Part shown: positions 21,635 to 32,101 of the stretch, piece by piece
Position numbering within the stretch: position 1 is the first letter of the stretch
How the letters are laid out: each line of letters begins with the position of its first letter
From: Brachionus manjavacas
Lineage: Eukaryota > Rotifera > Eurotatoria > Ploima > Brachionidae
Direction of reading: 5' to 3'
NCBI GenBank assembly: GCA_019054805.1
Contig: JAHQIY010000005.1
Location: 5,935,501-5,999,500, forward strand
DNA length: 64,000 nt
Notes under the pieces: generated by a model
Database searches by the model: none
Told to the model about the DNA's origin: nothing
The model's input: the letters and a program-made list of their open reading frames with translations, nothing else
Program-made: the position numbers and the translations under genes

Positions 21635-23203
21635 TTATTTAAATAAAGCGATAAAGCCCACAACGAACGAAAGCAAACTTAAAAATACTGAAATAAATGG
21701 TGTGTACCGGATAAATTTATATGTTAAGCCACTGGTTTCTTTAAAAAAAAATTAGATTTAAAAAAAAATAAATAAAATTTCAAACCATCCAAAAATTTTT
21801 TTTTGGAAATTTTTTAATAAACTCATGCAGTTAAAATCTTCTAGGTTAATAGGAATATTTTATAAGATTAAATTTTTTCATTAAACAAAAAATTACCATC
21901 TTCAATCTTTTGATTAATACCTTAATAAAAATAAAAATAAATGTTTTTCTAAGAAATCATTGAATACTTGTAACATCTTGTTGAATTTTTTTCACTAATA
22001 AAAAATTTATGATTTATTTAAAAAAATTCAATTGAAATTTTACAGCTATCAGCCAAAGTTTTATTATCTTAAATTAATAACAAAATATAATTTTTCAAAT
22101 CAGAATAAATTTTAAAGTTACTTTTAAAATTTTTTTCATGGAATGAAATTATTTCTAAAATAAAACAATTATACAAAAACCCAATAGTAAAACGCAAAAT
22201 ACCTTCAGCATCTTTATGGAGTACATTTCTTGTCTCTAGAAAAATAATCAAGATAACATTAAATCAAATCTTTTTTTTATAAACACAAAATACCTTCAGC
22301 ATCTTTATGGAGTACATTTCTTGTCTCTAAAAAAATAATCAAGATAACATTAAATCAAATCTTTTTTTTATAAACACAAAATACCTTCAGCATCTTTATG
22401 GAGTACATTTCTTGTCTCTAAAAAAATAATCAAGATAACATTAAATCAAATCTTTTTTTTATAAACACAAAATACCTTCAGCATCTTTATGGAGTACATT
22501 TCTTGTCTCTAGAAAAATAATCAAGATAACATTAAATCAAATCTTTTTTTTATAAACACAAAATACCTTCAGCATCTTTATGGAGTACATTTCTTGTCTC
22601 TAGAAAAATAATCAAGAAAACATTAAATCAAATCTTTTTTTTATAAACACAAAATACCTTCAGCATCTTTATGGAGTACATTTCTTGTCTCTAGAAAAAT
22701 AATCAAGAAAACATTAAATCAAATCTTTTTTTTATAAACACAAAATACCTTCAGCATCTTTATGGAGTACATTTCTTGTCTCTAAAAAAAATTGTAAATT
22801 TTATTCGATTTTTTATTTGAAAGAAACCTTCAATTTTATTTAAGACATTCTTTGATTCTTTAAAATCAAACAATTAAAAAAAATTAAATTTAGAAAATAA
22901 TAAAGAAAAAATACCTTTTGAGTCTTTATGAAGTATGCTTTTTGTACCTTTCAATTCAATAATATTAAAAAAATATTCAAAAAAACTTAAATTTACTCTC
23001 AAGTTTTTGATCGATGTTCTTAAATATCTTTAAAAATTCTATCTCTTTTAAAAAAGATTTAAATTTCTTTCATTATTTCAATTATTTTTTTTACCGTTTT
23101 TATTTGTTTCTTGTCCACCTAATTGGTAATAATTTAAATTTTTTTTTATTGATTAACAATCAATACTTGAAGTTTTTTTAGAAGTGGTTGGCTTTTCGTG
23201 CAT
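21635..23203 (-). CDS. Micro-exon gene encoding a tail-anchored 11-residue-repeat protein
   Basis: Eighteen exons by splice site and phase: 23203-23167, 23118-23095, 23044-22997, 22947-22915, 22857-22828, seven 33-nt exons starting at 22781 and repeating every 91 bp down to 22203, then 22154-22122, 22067-22044, 21994-21968, 21920-21897, 21840-21823 and 21738-21635. Every junction is GT-AG, every intron interrupts a codon after its first base (phase 1), and introns are 46-58 bp except the last (84), matching other genes here. All internal exons are multiples of three. The product is 210 residues: a polar start (MHEKPTTSKK), a charged helical region, related 10-11-residue units (STKSILHKDSK, ESKNVLNKIE, then ETRNVLHKDAE seven times, EIISFHEKNFK), a linker, and a hydrophobic C-terminus (YTPFISVFLSLLSFVVGF) three residues or so before the end. 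I recognise no family. The architecture suggests a coiled-coil, tail-anchored membrane protein. The unannotated exon-5 copy and regular phases argue against chance. Confidence 0.8.
22203..22781 (-). repeat. Tandem array of 91-bp exon-intron units (7 copies)
   Basis: The copies start every 91 bp and are nearly identical. Each unit holds a 33-nt exon (AGACAAGAAATGTACTCC... on the minus strand) and a complete 58-nt intron with donor GTATTTTG and acceptor TTCTAG or TTTTAG. Differences between units are few (CTAG/TTAG acceptors; AAGATAAC/AAGAAAAC), so the array expanded recently. Older, diverged units flank it at 22828-22857, 22915-22947 and 22122-22154. Confidence 0.95.
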
Positions 23204-24362
23204 TTTTATTTTTTTGGAAGCAAATTTGAGATTTTAGACGCTTTTTGAATTCTTCTTGTAAAAATAAAATATAATGATTCACCAAAAAGTATAACTTCAC
23301 TAAATACACATTCTTAAAATAGATTTAAATTTTATGCCAAATTGAAAATGAATACTAGAGACAAAAAAAGAATTTTAACAAAGCATATAGTATGCGAAGA
23401 ATTTTTCATCTTTTAGTAAAATTAAAAGAATTGCAAATTTGAAATTTAAATTTTCTCTTATATTTTACTTGAAATAAAAATAATAAATAAGCCAACAATG
23501 CAAACAGAGAATCAAAATCGTAATTTTAATTATTTCATTTATTCTAATCTCTAAATTTAAAAATTTTATTTTTTAGCCGAAGATGAAACTATAAGAAGAC
23601 GTAATTTTTTTTAAAAATTAATGAGTTTCGTTTTTTAAATATTAGATTTAAGTTTATGATATTCTTGATAAAGTTACAGGTAAAATTCCCTTTTTTTTTT
23701 CTAAATAATTATTCGATTTAATTTTTTTTTTGAAATGAGAACTTTGGTTGAAAAGAGTAAATTTTTTAAGCATGTAATATTTATTTTAAATTTTTTAATC
23801 CAAATTTTCTAGGAAAGCAAAGAAGACAAAGTGAAATTTGCCTTAATTTGTTTTCTTTGATATTTGCAATTTCCAGCTTGTTCATGTCAATTTACGCTCT
23901 TTTACATTCACTAAATCGTTAAAAAAAGCAATAATCATGGGTCTATTGTTTTTTTTTAATTAAAAATTTTTTTAAGTTATAAATAAAGAAAAAATTCATG
24001 GATACACATGGTCTTTTCATTTTGAAAATTAAAAGAAAATATTTTTTATAAATAAAATTTTAAAAATTGTTAGTAAAAAAATTAAAACCGAATCAATAAA
24101 GTCATTAAAACTTTAATTAAGTCTGTTTTTGACATCTTAAACCTTTTTTCTCATAAAAAATTAAAAAAAAATTTAACTGTAAGAATCGCATTTTTTTTTC
24201 ATAAATTTTGACTTTAATAATCTTTTTAATTATAAGAACTCTTTGGAATAATTAGCCCTAAGATTAATATAAGTGATTAATTTAATTTATAATTGTAAAA
24301 ATTAATTTCTAATTTTTTTTCTAAAATTTTTTTTACTAAGATACTGGAACATCGACACATGC
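23204..24362. other. AT-rich stretch upstream of the micro-exon gene
   Basis: No supported gene. The promoter and 5' UTR of the minus-strand micro-exon gene should lie in its left part. Confidence 0.45.
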
Positions 24363-24987
24363 AGGACCCGCGTTGTACTTTCGTGAGCCCCCATCTGGAA
24401 TACGCTGCCTTCGTCTGGTCTCCTCCTAGCAAGAAAGACACAAAGCTCCTGGAGACCGTGCAGAGGAGAGCTATCAAACTAGTCCCGAGAATTAAAAATT
24501 GGACTTATGAGGATCGCCTTGCCATCCTAAACTTTACATCCCTTCACGATCGCTGTGCACGAGGTGACATGACCCAACAATTCAAGCTTAAAAACGGCAT
24601 CAGCGAAATAAGATGGGCGAACCGCCAGGTCCTCAACAGATCACTCTCCCTAACCGGGTCGGCTACAGAAATCAGGGGGCATAAGAGGAGACTATCCGGC
24701 CAAGCCACTAACAAATGTTCCCAGAGGGCTAATTCCTTTACGAATAGGGTTGTCAATTAGTGGAATACTCTGCCTCTTGCGGTCAAAATCGCTGACTCAG
24801 TCAATCAATCCAAGAATCGCTATGATGCTTTTAAAACTGACTACCAAGTTTTTACCACATGATAATTTTGTTTATATTTCTTTTTAATTTCTTTTCTACT
24901 CTCAGTTTCTTCTAATTTTTTGACTAATTATTTGTATATTGTATTGTAAATCAAAGTTACCAATTATGTCTATTAGACTACATAGTC
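24363..24987 (+). pseudogene. CR1/L2-like LINE ORF2 C-terminus, 5'-truncated
   Basis: The frame runs SPHLEYAAFVWSPPSKKDTK, LLETVQRRAIKLV, then RRLSGQATNKCSQRANSFTN, RVVN and, after a stop, WNTLPLAVKIADSVNQ. This is the RPHLEYA-VW-P / QRRATKL / NRVVNIWN-LP tail of CR1/L2-type retrotransposon proteins. The copy starts abruptly at about 24363, typical of 5' truncation. Its 3' UTR is interrupted by a hAT element and resumes at 28158. Confidence 0.88.
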
Positions 24988-24995
24988 TTATCAGT

Positions 24996-27900
24996 CAGTG
25001 GCGTAGCGCCATTGAGGCGAAGTGTGGCGGCCGCCACACCATTTTTTTAGTTTAGATGAGAATACATATTGAACTTGTATTTATTTTTTAAAAATTTATA
25101 ACTTGACCTTGCATGAATTAATAATTAAAATAATATAACCCCTCCTGTTTTTCATTATTATGGTTAAAAGTGTTTTAATGCATTAAATTTTTAGATCTTG
25201 TGTTTATTTAAGTTAATTATGAACATTTCAAATTTCAAATTTAAGTTAAATATGAACAAACAAATTCGAATTTTTTATATATTTAAAATTCTGCTCCAAA
25301 ATAAAACAAAAATTTATTATTTATTCAATTGAAAAATGAATAAAAATTTTTAATAAGAATAAAAAATGTAAATATAAAAATTGATTTCTTCTTGCCATTA
25401 TTGTGATTAAAATTTTAAGCTCTAATTATTGAAAAATTCCTAAAAAAATACTTATAACCTTAAAGCTATTAAAAAATTTTTTTATTCCAAATATGCTGCT
25501 CAAATTCAAAATTTTTTGAGAAATAATTTTGTATTTTTTTCAAATGAAACAGGCTAAATTAAATTTTAAAGTCTTTAGTCAAACTCCGCCTCTTGTTTCG
25601 TCTATTTTACAAGCATCAGACTTGCCTTCGGGCTCAATTAGAAATGTATCATCTATTACAATTACCAAAATTTCACCTTCTATTGAGCCATCTTCTTGTC
25701 TTGTGAATGAAACGAATGAAAATTTCTTTGAAATTAAAACTATCACGTCTGTTTCTTCGGAAAATACACAAAACAATCAAACCCCAATTTCATGTATTAT
25801 TGAAAAAATGACCCCAGATCAACCGAAAGATTTTAAGCCGATTAAAGACAAATATGATCGATATTTTAAAGAAAGGTGGTATGATAACTTTAACTGGCTT
25901 GAATACAACGTAGAACAAGACCGCGCTTTTTGTTTTATTTGCCGAAAATTTTGTCGAAACGAAGTCAAGATGGATTCTTTTGTCTCTACCGGATTCAAAA
26001 CTTGGAAAAATGCCTATGATAAGTTCAGAGAGCATGAGAAGACCTCAGCTCATCAAACAGCTAAAATAAAATGGCATCATGCAACCAAAAAAGGTCTTTC
26101 ATGTGCAAGTCTTGTTGCTAAACAACACGAAGACGAGATTAGTTTTAATAGAAAGTGTCTTGGTCAAATAGTAAAAGTTATAATGTTTCCAGGAAAGCAG
26201 GGATTAGCTTTTCGAGGACACGATGAGAGTACTAATTCTGATAACAGTGGAAATTTTATGGAATTTATAAACCATCCTGCAAATAACTACTCTCCAGACT
26301 TAAACAAATTTATAAAAAACTATTCAAATGCGAACTATCTTAGTCCTGATATTCAAATCGAAATAGTTGGAATTATTTCAAACGAGATTCGTAGTTGTCT
26401 AATCCAAAAGATTAAACAAAATAAATATTTTTCAATTATTGTCGACGGGACAAGTGATATTACTAAAAAAGAGCAAATAAGTTTTTGTGTAAGAACTGTT
26501 TCAAAAGACTTAACAATTGATGAGCATTTTTTGGGTTTTTATGAGGCGAAAGACACTACCGGTGACACATTGTTTAACTTATTAAAAAAAGCTTTTTTAG
26601 ACCTATCACTCTCATTTGAAAACTTAACCGGACAGTGTTATGACGGTGCTTCAAATATGTCTGGAATTTATCAGGGACTAGCTAGTCGAATCAAGAACCA
26701 AGTGCCCTATGCGCTCTATGTTTATTGCTATGCCCACCGATTGAATCTTGCTTTACAAGACTCATGCAATGAAATTCAAGAAATTCGAAATTTGTTGGGT
26801 CAGGTCAACTCCATCTACGTTTTGATTGAAGGTTCTTCAAAAAGAAATTACATATTTGAATCGCTCAGAGTAGACTCAAATAAAAGAAATTTACGTTTAA
26901 AGTTGCTTTGTGATACTAGATGGACATCTCGATCAGCAGCACTTAAAAGTGTATTGGAAAATTATGAGACTATCTTGAAAACTTTGGAAGTTATTTAGTT
27001 TTTTATCTCCTATTATCTTCATTTTGACAAACATTTCAAATTTTCAAATATTTTTTTGATGTTAATTTTAGCAAAATATTTGTTACATACAAAAATCTAA
27101 TTATTTTTCATAAAGTTTATTATTTTTGGAGATATAAATTTAATTGACAAAAAATAGTATTTTAAAAAAATAATGATTTTTTTAGGTCCAGTATTAAAAA
27201 TTTGAATTTTCTAATGTTTAACTTGTATTTTTAGACTTTATCTTAAGACTGTCAAACTAAGGTACATAAGCTCGGACCCCACTCCTATTGATTAAAGTAG
27301 AAAAATTAAAATACTCAAATTTTAGGATTTTAATCAAACGAATTAGGTCTTTTAAATGACAAATGTTGTCAAAAATATTCTTTTACCCTTTATAGTTAAA
27401 TTAAAAGTTTATTTTTAAGGAAATAAATAATCGAATGCTATGAGCTTGCTTAAATCGATTAAAAAATTTGAGTTCTATTTTTTACTCGAAGTTTTGACAG
27501 ATATTTTTATTAAAACAAACATACTTTCAGTTCAACTTCAAACAGTTTGTTATGACTATGCAAATGTAAGATTACTAGCTGAGGCTACAATCACCCAGTT
27601 AAAATGTTTAAAACCAAGAGAGTTTTTTGATGAGAAATATGAGCTGATAATGGAAAAATCAAATGATTTGGTGCTAGAGCCACCCAAAAGTCCACGCGTT
27701 ACAAGACTACCTAAGTAGGAAATAATTTATCTTTTATAGTTTTTATTTAATATAATTTTTATTTATAATATCAAAAATAAGGCGATACAGGACTGAATGC
27801 TATAAAGAGCCCACTGAATTGAGCGCAAAAGATACAATTTTCGAAATCTATACAAAAACAATAAATATTTTGATAAAAACAATAAGCTCAAGATTTGATA

Positions 27901-28157
27901 TTGAAAACATTGGCCGGATCGAAACCATCTATTCGTTATTTACTGAAACAGAAAGACAAAACAAAAATTTTAAAGATCTATTGAGATTTATTGAACTTTT
28001 ATCTCTTTCTAAATTTTCTATCCGATTTGTAAATAAAAAATTTTTATAAAAAAATTTTAAATTTTTTTATTTGACTCCCTCGGGACCCCCCTTCCCCCAT
28101 TTTGACCACAAAACTGAATCTCGCCACACCATTTTAAAAATCCTGGTTACGCCACTG
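24996..28157 (+). mobile_element. hAT transposon (TTF zinc finger / DUF4371 type)
   Basis: The left end reads CAGTGGCGTAGCGCC and the right end GGTTACGCCACTG, forming a short terminal inverted repeat. The flanking octamers TTATCAGT (24988-24995) and TTGTCAGT (28158-28165) match at 7 of 8 bases, the 8-bp target duplication of hAT elements. A subterminal CCACACCATTTT is also shared by the two ends. It contains one transposase gene on the plus strand and sits in the 3' UTR of a LINE. Confidence 0.92.
25544..28049 (+). pseudogene. hAT-family transposase (TTF-type Zn finger, DUF4371), C-terminus incomplete
   Basis: The main frame (to 26998) starts with a variable region, then a TTF-type zinc finger (RWYDNFNWLEYNVEQDRAFC, FICRKFC, REHEKTSAHQ). 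The DUF4371/RNase H-like part follows with IIVDGTSDITKKEQ (first catalytic Asp), GQCYDGASNMSG, CYAHRLNLAL (CxxH) and LLCDTRWTSR. The protein seems to resume at 27440-27718 (SLLKSIKKFEFYFLLEVLTD) and 27819-28049 (IGRIETIYSLF). Those pieces are separated by stop-containing gaps of about 440 and 70 bases, which could be introns or decay. The C-terminal hAT dimerisation region with the catalytic Glu is not seen, so the copy is probably inactive. An upstream Met at 25529 is equally possible. Confidence 0.82.
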
Positions 28158-28290
28158 TTGTCAGTTTCTCTTATTTCTGTTATTTTCTTTATATTGCGTA
28201 ATGTGCTACCATAGGCGTAATGTGCTACAGTAGACCGCCTGCGCAGGCTTGCTTGCCCTAACCTATTATTATTATTATTATATTATTTTA
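28158..28290 (+). mobile_element. 3' tail of the LINE interrupted by the hAT element
   Basis: AATGTGCTACCATAGGCGTA, GCGCAGGCTTGCTTGCC and (ATT)n at 28265-28282 match the LINE tails at 15.3 and 41.8 kb. It joins to 24987 if the hAT is removed. Confidence 0.8.
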
Positions 28291-28639
28291 AATCAAAAAG
28301 TAAAAATTTTGATTTGAAATTTATATTTGATCATGAGCTTCAATTTGCCCTAAAAAAGCTATACAATTAGAAGCGAATTTTAAAACTCAGGAAGATCAGA
28401 ATTAATGTAAAATTTAGAATTTTTTGGCAAAAAACAATTAGATGAATGTTACAAAAAAACAAAATAACAAAGCAGAACAGAATTTGACGCTGAAAAAGCT
28501 TGTTTCTTTTTTCAAAAGGTTTTTAACTTGTTCTATAAATGAAATATCCTGCATAGTTGGATCAACAGCCAAAGTCTACTAATGACGTGCAAATTGCATC
28601 GCGCCGTAATATCGGCTTATGAAGAATTCTGTTATGCTC

Positions 28640-28755
28640 TTATGTAAAATCGCACATCGAATTCGGAGCCTCTGTAAACAGTCATATTGATTTACTAGAA
28701 AAATTGCAGAGAAGAGCTGTGAAGTTGCTAAAAAGTCCAGTTAAAGAAAAGCTTT
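28640..28755 (+). pseudogene. LINE ORF2 C-terminal fragment
   Basis: The frame YVKSHIEFGASVNSHIDLLE followed by KLQRRAVKLLKSP matches the same CR1/L2-like tail motif as at 24.4 kb but is diverged and short. It is preceded by MITE-like sequence (28500-28600). Confidence 0.7.
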
Positions 28756-29930
28756 TTTCTTTCTTTTCAAAATCTTTATTTTGAGCTTAAGCCAAAAAAA
28801 CGCGATTCCCCCATGTGCTTCTCCCCTCTCTATTTATATCTTTATTTTATCGAGAGTCATATAACTACTCGAACATGCAAAAATAAAAAGTACAAAAATA
28901 AAATATATAAATATCATAAGTAACTTAACGCTCACATACATAATAAATAAATAAACAGATAAGTATCTGTGGTGAACACCACAAGAGCTACAAAATACCT
29001 CATCAGAGTTGCAGTGAATAAAAAAGTGGTGATCTTTAAAATCCTTCGAAGAAAAGAAGAAGTGATTTGGCACACCAGAAAAACTATAAGAAGGAGGCTA
29101 GAAGGCCCAGATAACTCAGTTTGAGGTTTGAGGTCATTGCTCGAGAATTATTACACAAAAATCTTTTAACTCTTTGTGGAGTCGGCACCATTACTTTTAA
29201 TAAAATATAAAGATGTCTTAAATTAAACAGTTTTTTTATGACTACTCAGCTATTTGAAAAATTTCAACTACAAGTTATTCAAGTTAAATAATTCAAATTT
29301 AACCTCTAAGTTTATAAAGATTAAAATAATGTTATTGAAAATTGAAAGCTTAAATGTAGAAAATTTCAAAAATTATCTTTTGATCATAATGCAATTTTAT
29401 AATCTTGAATAAAAATTTTCGAAGATTTTTTCTCCGCTTTTCATTTTGCCATTGGTTCAATTAATGTATTGCTTCTCCTTAGAAAATATATAAATTTAAG
29501 TGAAATCGCATTTTTTTTTAAAGATGATTGCTTAAAAAACTATTAAATTTCTATAGAATATCTTTTTTATGTGATTTGACTTAAACTAGGCCACCGAAAT
29601 AACTACCTGGAACGGAAAAAATTTCACGTAGCAGTGATCATGACTGATGAATGATCTTTCTGTCGTTCCAGATAGCTATTATGGCAACATAGTCAAAATC
29701 ACCAAAATTAAAGTCCGGAATTGCACTTGACTTTTTTTGAATATTTTATATTTTTTAAAAAAAGCTGAACATTCGATTAGATATTATTTTTTATATCAAA
29801 AATTTCCTAAGATTTTAATTTAAATCTAAAATAGGATAAAAAAAATTAACGATAAATATATTAATAGATGCTATGATAACTTTCTGTTATAAAAACTTAA
29901 TTCAAGTCCAAAATATGATAGATTAAGGTT
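28756..29930. other. Intergenic stretch, unidentified repeats
   Basis: Bases 28795-29120 are less AT-rich and read like the end of an old retroelement, but no protein motif is secure. The rest is AT-rich with no gene. Confidence 0.4.
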
Positions 29931-30600
29931 TTATGAAATTCAGTGTAATGGAAATTGAATAACTTTTGTTCAATAAGTCAAAATAAGTTCTATTAATGAA
30001 ATATGCTGCAATATTCATAGCTGTTTCAACTGCCAAAGTCTTTTAAACCTGCTGAAACTAAATTTAAATATATTCTGGCGCGGTGCAATTTGCACATCAT
30101 TAGTAGTGTATAAACGGTTTAAGATATACGGACGGTCTGAAAAACGGCCTAAAAAATACGGACTCTCAAAAATACGGGCCGCTAAAATATAAGCGGTCAA
30201 ATTTTTGGCTTAAATTGATATTTTTTTCGAAAAAATGTTTATAATTTTTAAAAAATAAATAATTAAAATGACAAAAAAAGTAGAAAAAAATTTTCTTAAA
30301 AAGTTTTTTTAAAATTTTTTTTAAAATTTTTTTATTAATTTTTCAAAATTTTACATAAAATTTAGTGACCACCCGCCAAAAATTTGGCCGGTTTTTAGGC
30401 CGCCCGTTTATTTCGGCGGCCCAAAAATTAGACCGCCTAGCTGACCGGCCAAATGACCGCCCGCTTAAAGGTTGTCCGGTCACGGTTTCTAAAAATTTTG
30501 GCCGATCAAGTGTCCCCTTGTACGGATCCCAACACTAATTATTAGTAGACTTTGGGTGTTGATACAACTACGAATGTTGCAGTTAAAAATCTCAAGGTTA
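29930..30600. mobile_element. MITE-like element interrupted by a hAT-like foldback
   Basis: Bases 29950-30103 (AAGTTCTATTAATGAAATAT, GCCAAAGTCTTTTA, GCAATTTGCACATCATTAG) and 30538-30600 (GTAGACTTTGGGTGTTG, GAATGTTGCAGTT) look like the two inverted halves of one MITE related to those at 15.55 and 28.5 kb. Its centre was hit by the element at 30104-30537. Confidence 0.6.
30104..30537. mobile_element. hAT-like non-autonomous element, 434 bp
   Basis: The left end is TAGTGTATAAACGG and the right end (complement) TAGTGTTGGGATCCGTACAA. Flanking octamers ATCATTAG and ATTATTAG match at 7 of 8 bases. GC-richer arms contain CGG/CCG words like the foldback at 39.64 kb, and the right termini of both are clearly alike (CACGGTTT...GTACGGATCCCAACACTA against GCACGGACACCAACACTA). 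Confidence 0.8.
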
Positions 30601-31039
30601 TCATTGTGGCATTGGAACACAATCAGAAAGCTGGCTTAATTTAGTCGAATCAGTTGGGTCAGTGTGAGTGTCATCATCTACATCATCATAGTGACCAGCG
30701 TCAAATACAATAGAAACATCATCATCAGAATCAAAACAATCGAATTCAGCGAAATCAGTTTCGTTTTCACTACCAGTATTTGAGGGATTATCTTCAACTC
30801 GGGTCAAAGGTTCCAAGGCTTCCAAAACAGCTTTTCTTTTTGAAGTCTTAATGATTAAGTTGATTTGAAAGATTTAGTAATAATCTATCCAAATATTTAA
30901 ATAAATGTTTGGGATTCAAATATACAAATTCAATAGAAATTAGGCAAAATCTTTCTTTTTATAAATTAAAAGTTATATATAAATAAAAAAAAAAAAGTTA
31001 AAGAAGGTCATTTTGACCTAACTCTCCTCTAAGTGTTAA
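30601..31039 (-). mobile_element. 5' end of a piggyBac-like element with transposase N-terminus
   Basis: On the minus strand, TTAA (31039-31036) is followed by CACTTAGAGGAGAGTTAGG and the palindrome GGTCAAAATGACC. About 150 bases further begins a frame rich in acidic residues (KTSKRKAVLEALEPLTRVED, then FDCFDSDDDVSIVFDAG) that ends at 30601. Acidic N-termini are common in piggyBac-type transposases. The catalytic part is absent, cut off at the MITE boundary near 30600. Confidence 0.6.
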
Positions 31040-31217
31040 GGAGATTGAAATAAAATTTTTTAAAAATTTTTACTTTTGAACTAATTGCAAGAGGGTAAAA
31101 TTAAATAGCTTAAATTATAAGATTAAAATTTTCATATAATTTTTCTTTACAATTTTAATTTAATTACCAAAAAATTATTAAAAATAAACTCAGTTGTTAA
31201 TAGTTTTACTAAAAAAG

Positions 31218-31307
31218 TCCCGCGAAGCGGATTTGAACCACTGACCTAAGGATCGCTTTGTATTTTAACTCTACAGTCCTCCGCTCTGCCAACTGAGCTA
31301 TCGCGGG
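31218..31307 (-). tRNA. tRNA-Tyr (GUA) with variant intron, pair 4 left
   Basis: Intact fold. The intron reads AGTTAAAATACAAAGCG, with an A where other pairs have G. The same change is in its head-to-head partner. Confidence 0.95.
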
Positions 31308-31412
31308 CTTGTCATAATATTGAAAAAAAATATTCTTCACTTATTCAATTTAATTTCCTTAGGCAATAGTTTCGAAATTATGATATGATTATTTTTTCGC
31401 TTGAATAGTAAG

Positions 31413-31502
31413 CCCGCGATAGCTCAGTTGGCAGAGCGGAGGACTGTAGAGTTAAAATACAAAGCGATCCTTAGGTCAGTGGTTCAAATCCGCTTCGCGG
31501 GA
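31413..31502 (+). tRNA. tRNA-Tyr (GUA) with variant intron, pair 4 right
   Basis: Intact fold; shares the intron variant ATACAAAG with the left member, from which it is separated by a 105-bp spacer. Confidence 0.95.
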
Positions 31503-31558
31503 CTTTTTTTTCGTCATAAAAAATTCAATTAATTAATCTTAGCTAAATTTCTAACATA

Positions 31559-31600
31559 CACTAGAAGCACCAAATGAGTAATTTTTACTCTTTATCAAAA
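31559..31600 (+). repeat. piggyBac-like terminus CACTAGAAGCACC
   Basis: CACTAGAAGCACC followed by a palindromic GAGTAATTTTTACTC, like the terminus at 38120. No TTAA directly before it and no coding sequence after it. Confidence 0.45.
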
Positions 31601-32101
31601 AATTTTAGTATTTTTTCCTTTAGTAAATTTCTGTTTTATTTAAATATATTTAAAAAAATTTTTTTTTTTGAACAAATAAATTTTATATTTTTAAGCTGTT
31701 TTTATTCAAAATTAGTAAAATTTAAAATTTCAAAATCTTTTATAAAACAAAATATTTGCTTTAAGTTTAAAATTTGGCAAGGTTATTAATTAAACGTAAA
31801 TTTTATTTAATAAATTATGCTTTAGATAAACTTTTTTCTTTTAAATACCGTATTATTTAAAACAGCTTAATAACATTTAAAAAATGCAGCAGCCAGGTTT
31901 TAATAATTATGAAAAACTATTTTCGAATTTTATTTTCTTAAATAGCAAAAAGTGAATAATACTGAGTGCTTCAAGCATTCTTTTTATTAATTCCATTTTT
32001 ATTCATAAGCACTTCAAGTGATTAATTTGGCTTGAGATAATTTCAAAATTTGCTGATTTTATTTATTTGGTAGTTTATTTTGGCATTTACTTATTGAAAT
32101 A

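Noticed and set aside
22069-22251. 60-residue continuous ORF at the array edge
   Set aside because: It reads through an intron with consensus splice sites; the repeated exon structure explains the coding part better.
28834-29073. 79-residue minus-strand frame with HCNSDEVFCSSCGVHH
   Set aside because: The Cys/His spacing suggested a zinc finger, but only one cluster is present, the C-terminal half is AT-driven hydrophobic sequence, and the surroundings look like retroelement debris.
29949-30030. A possible tRNA or snRNA in the GC-richer patch near 30.0-30.1 kb
   Set aside because: No cloverleaf or Sm site; the sequence matches MITE arms at 15.6 and 28.5 kb.
31574-31789. 71-residue plus-strand frame before the Rho gene
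   Set aside because: Almost only Phe, Ile, Lys, Asn and Ser, as expected from AT-rich DNA; it starts inside a piggyBac-like terminus.
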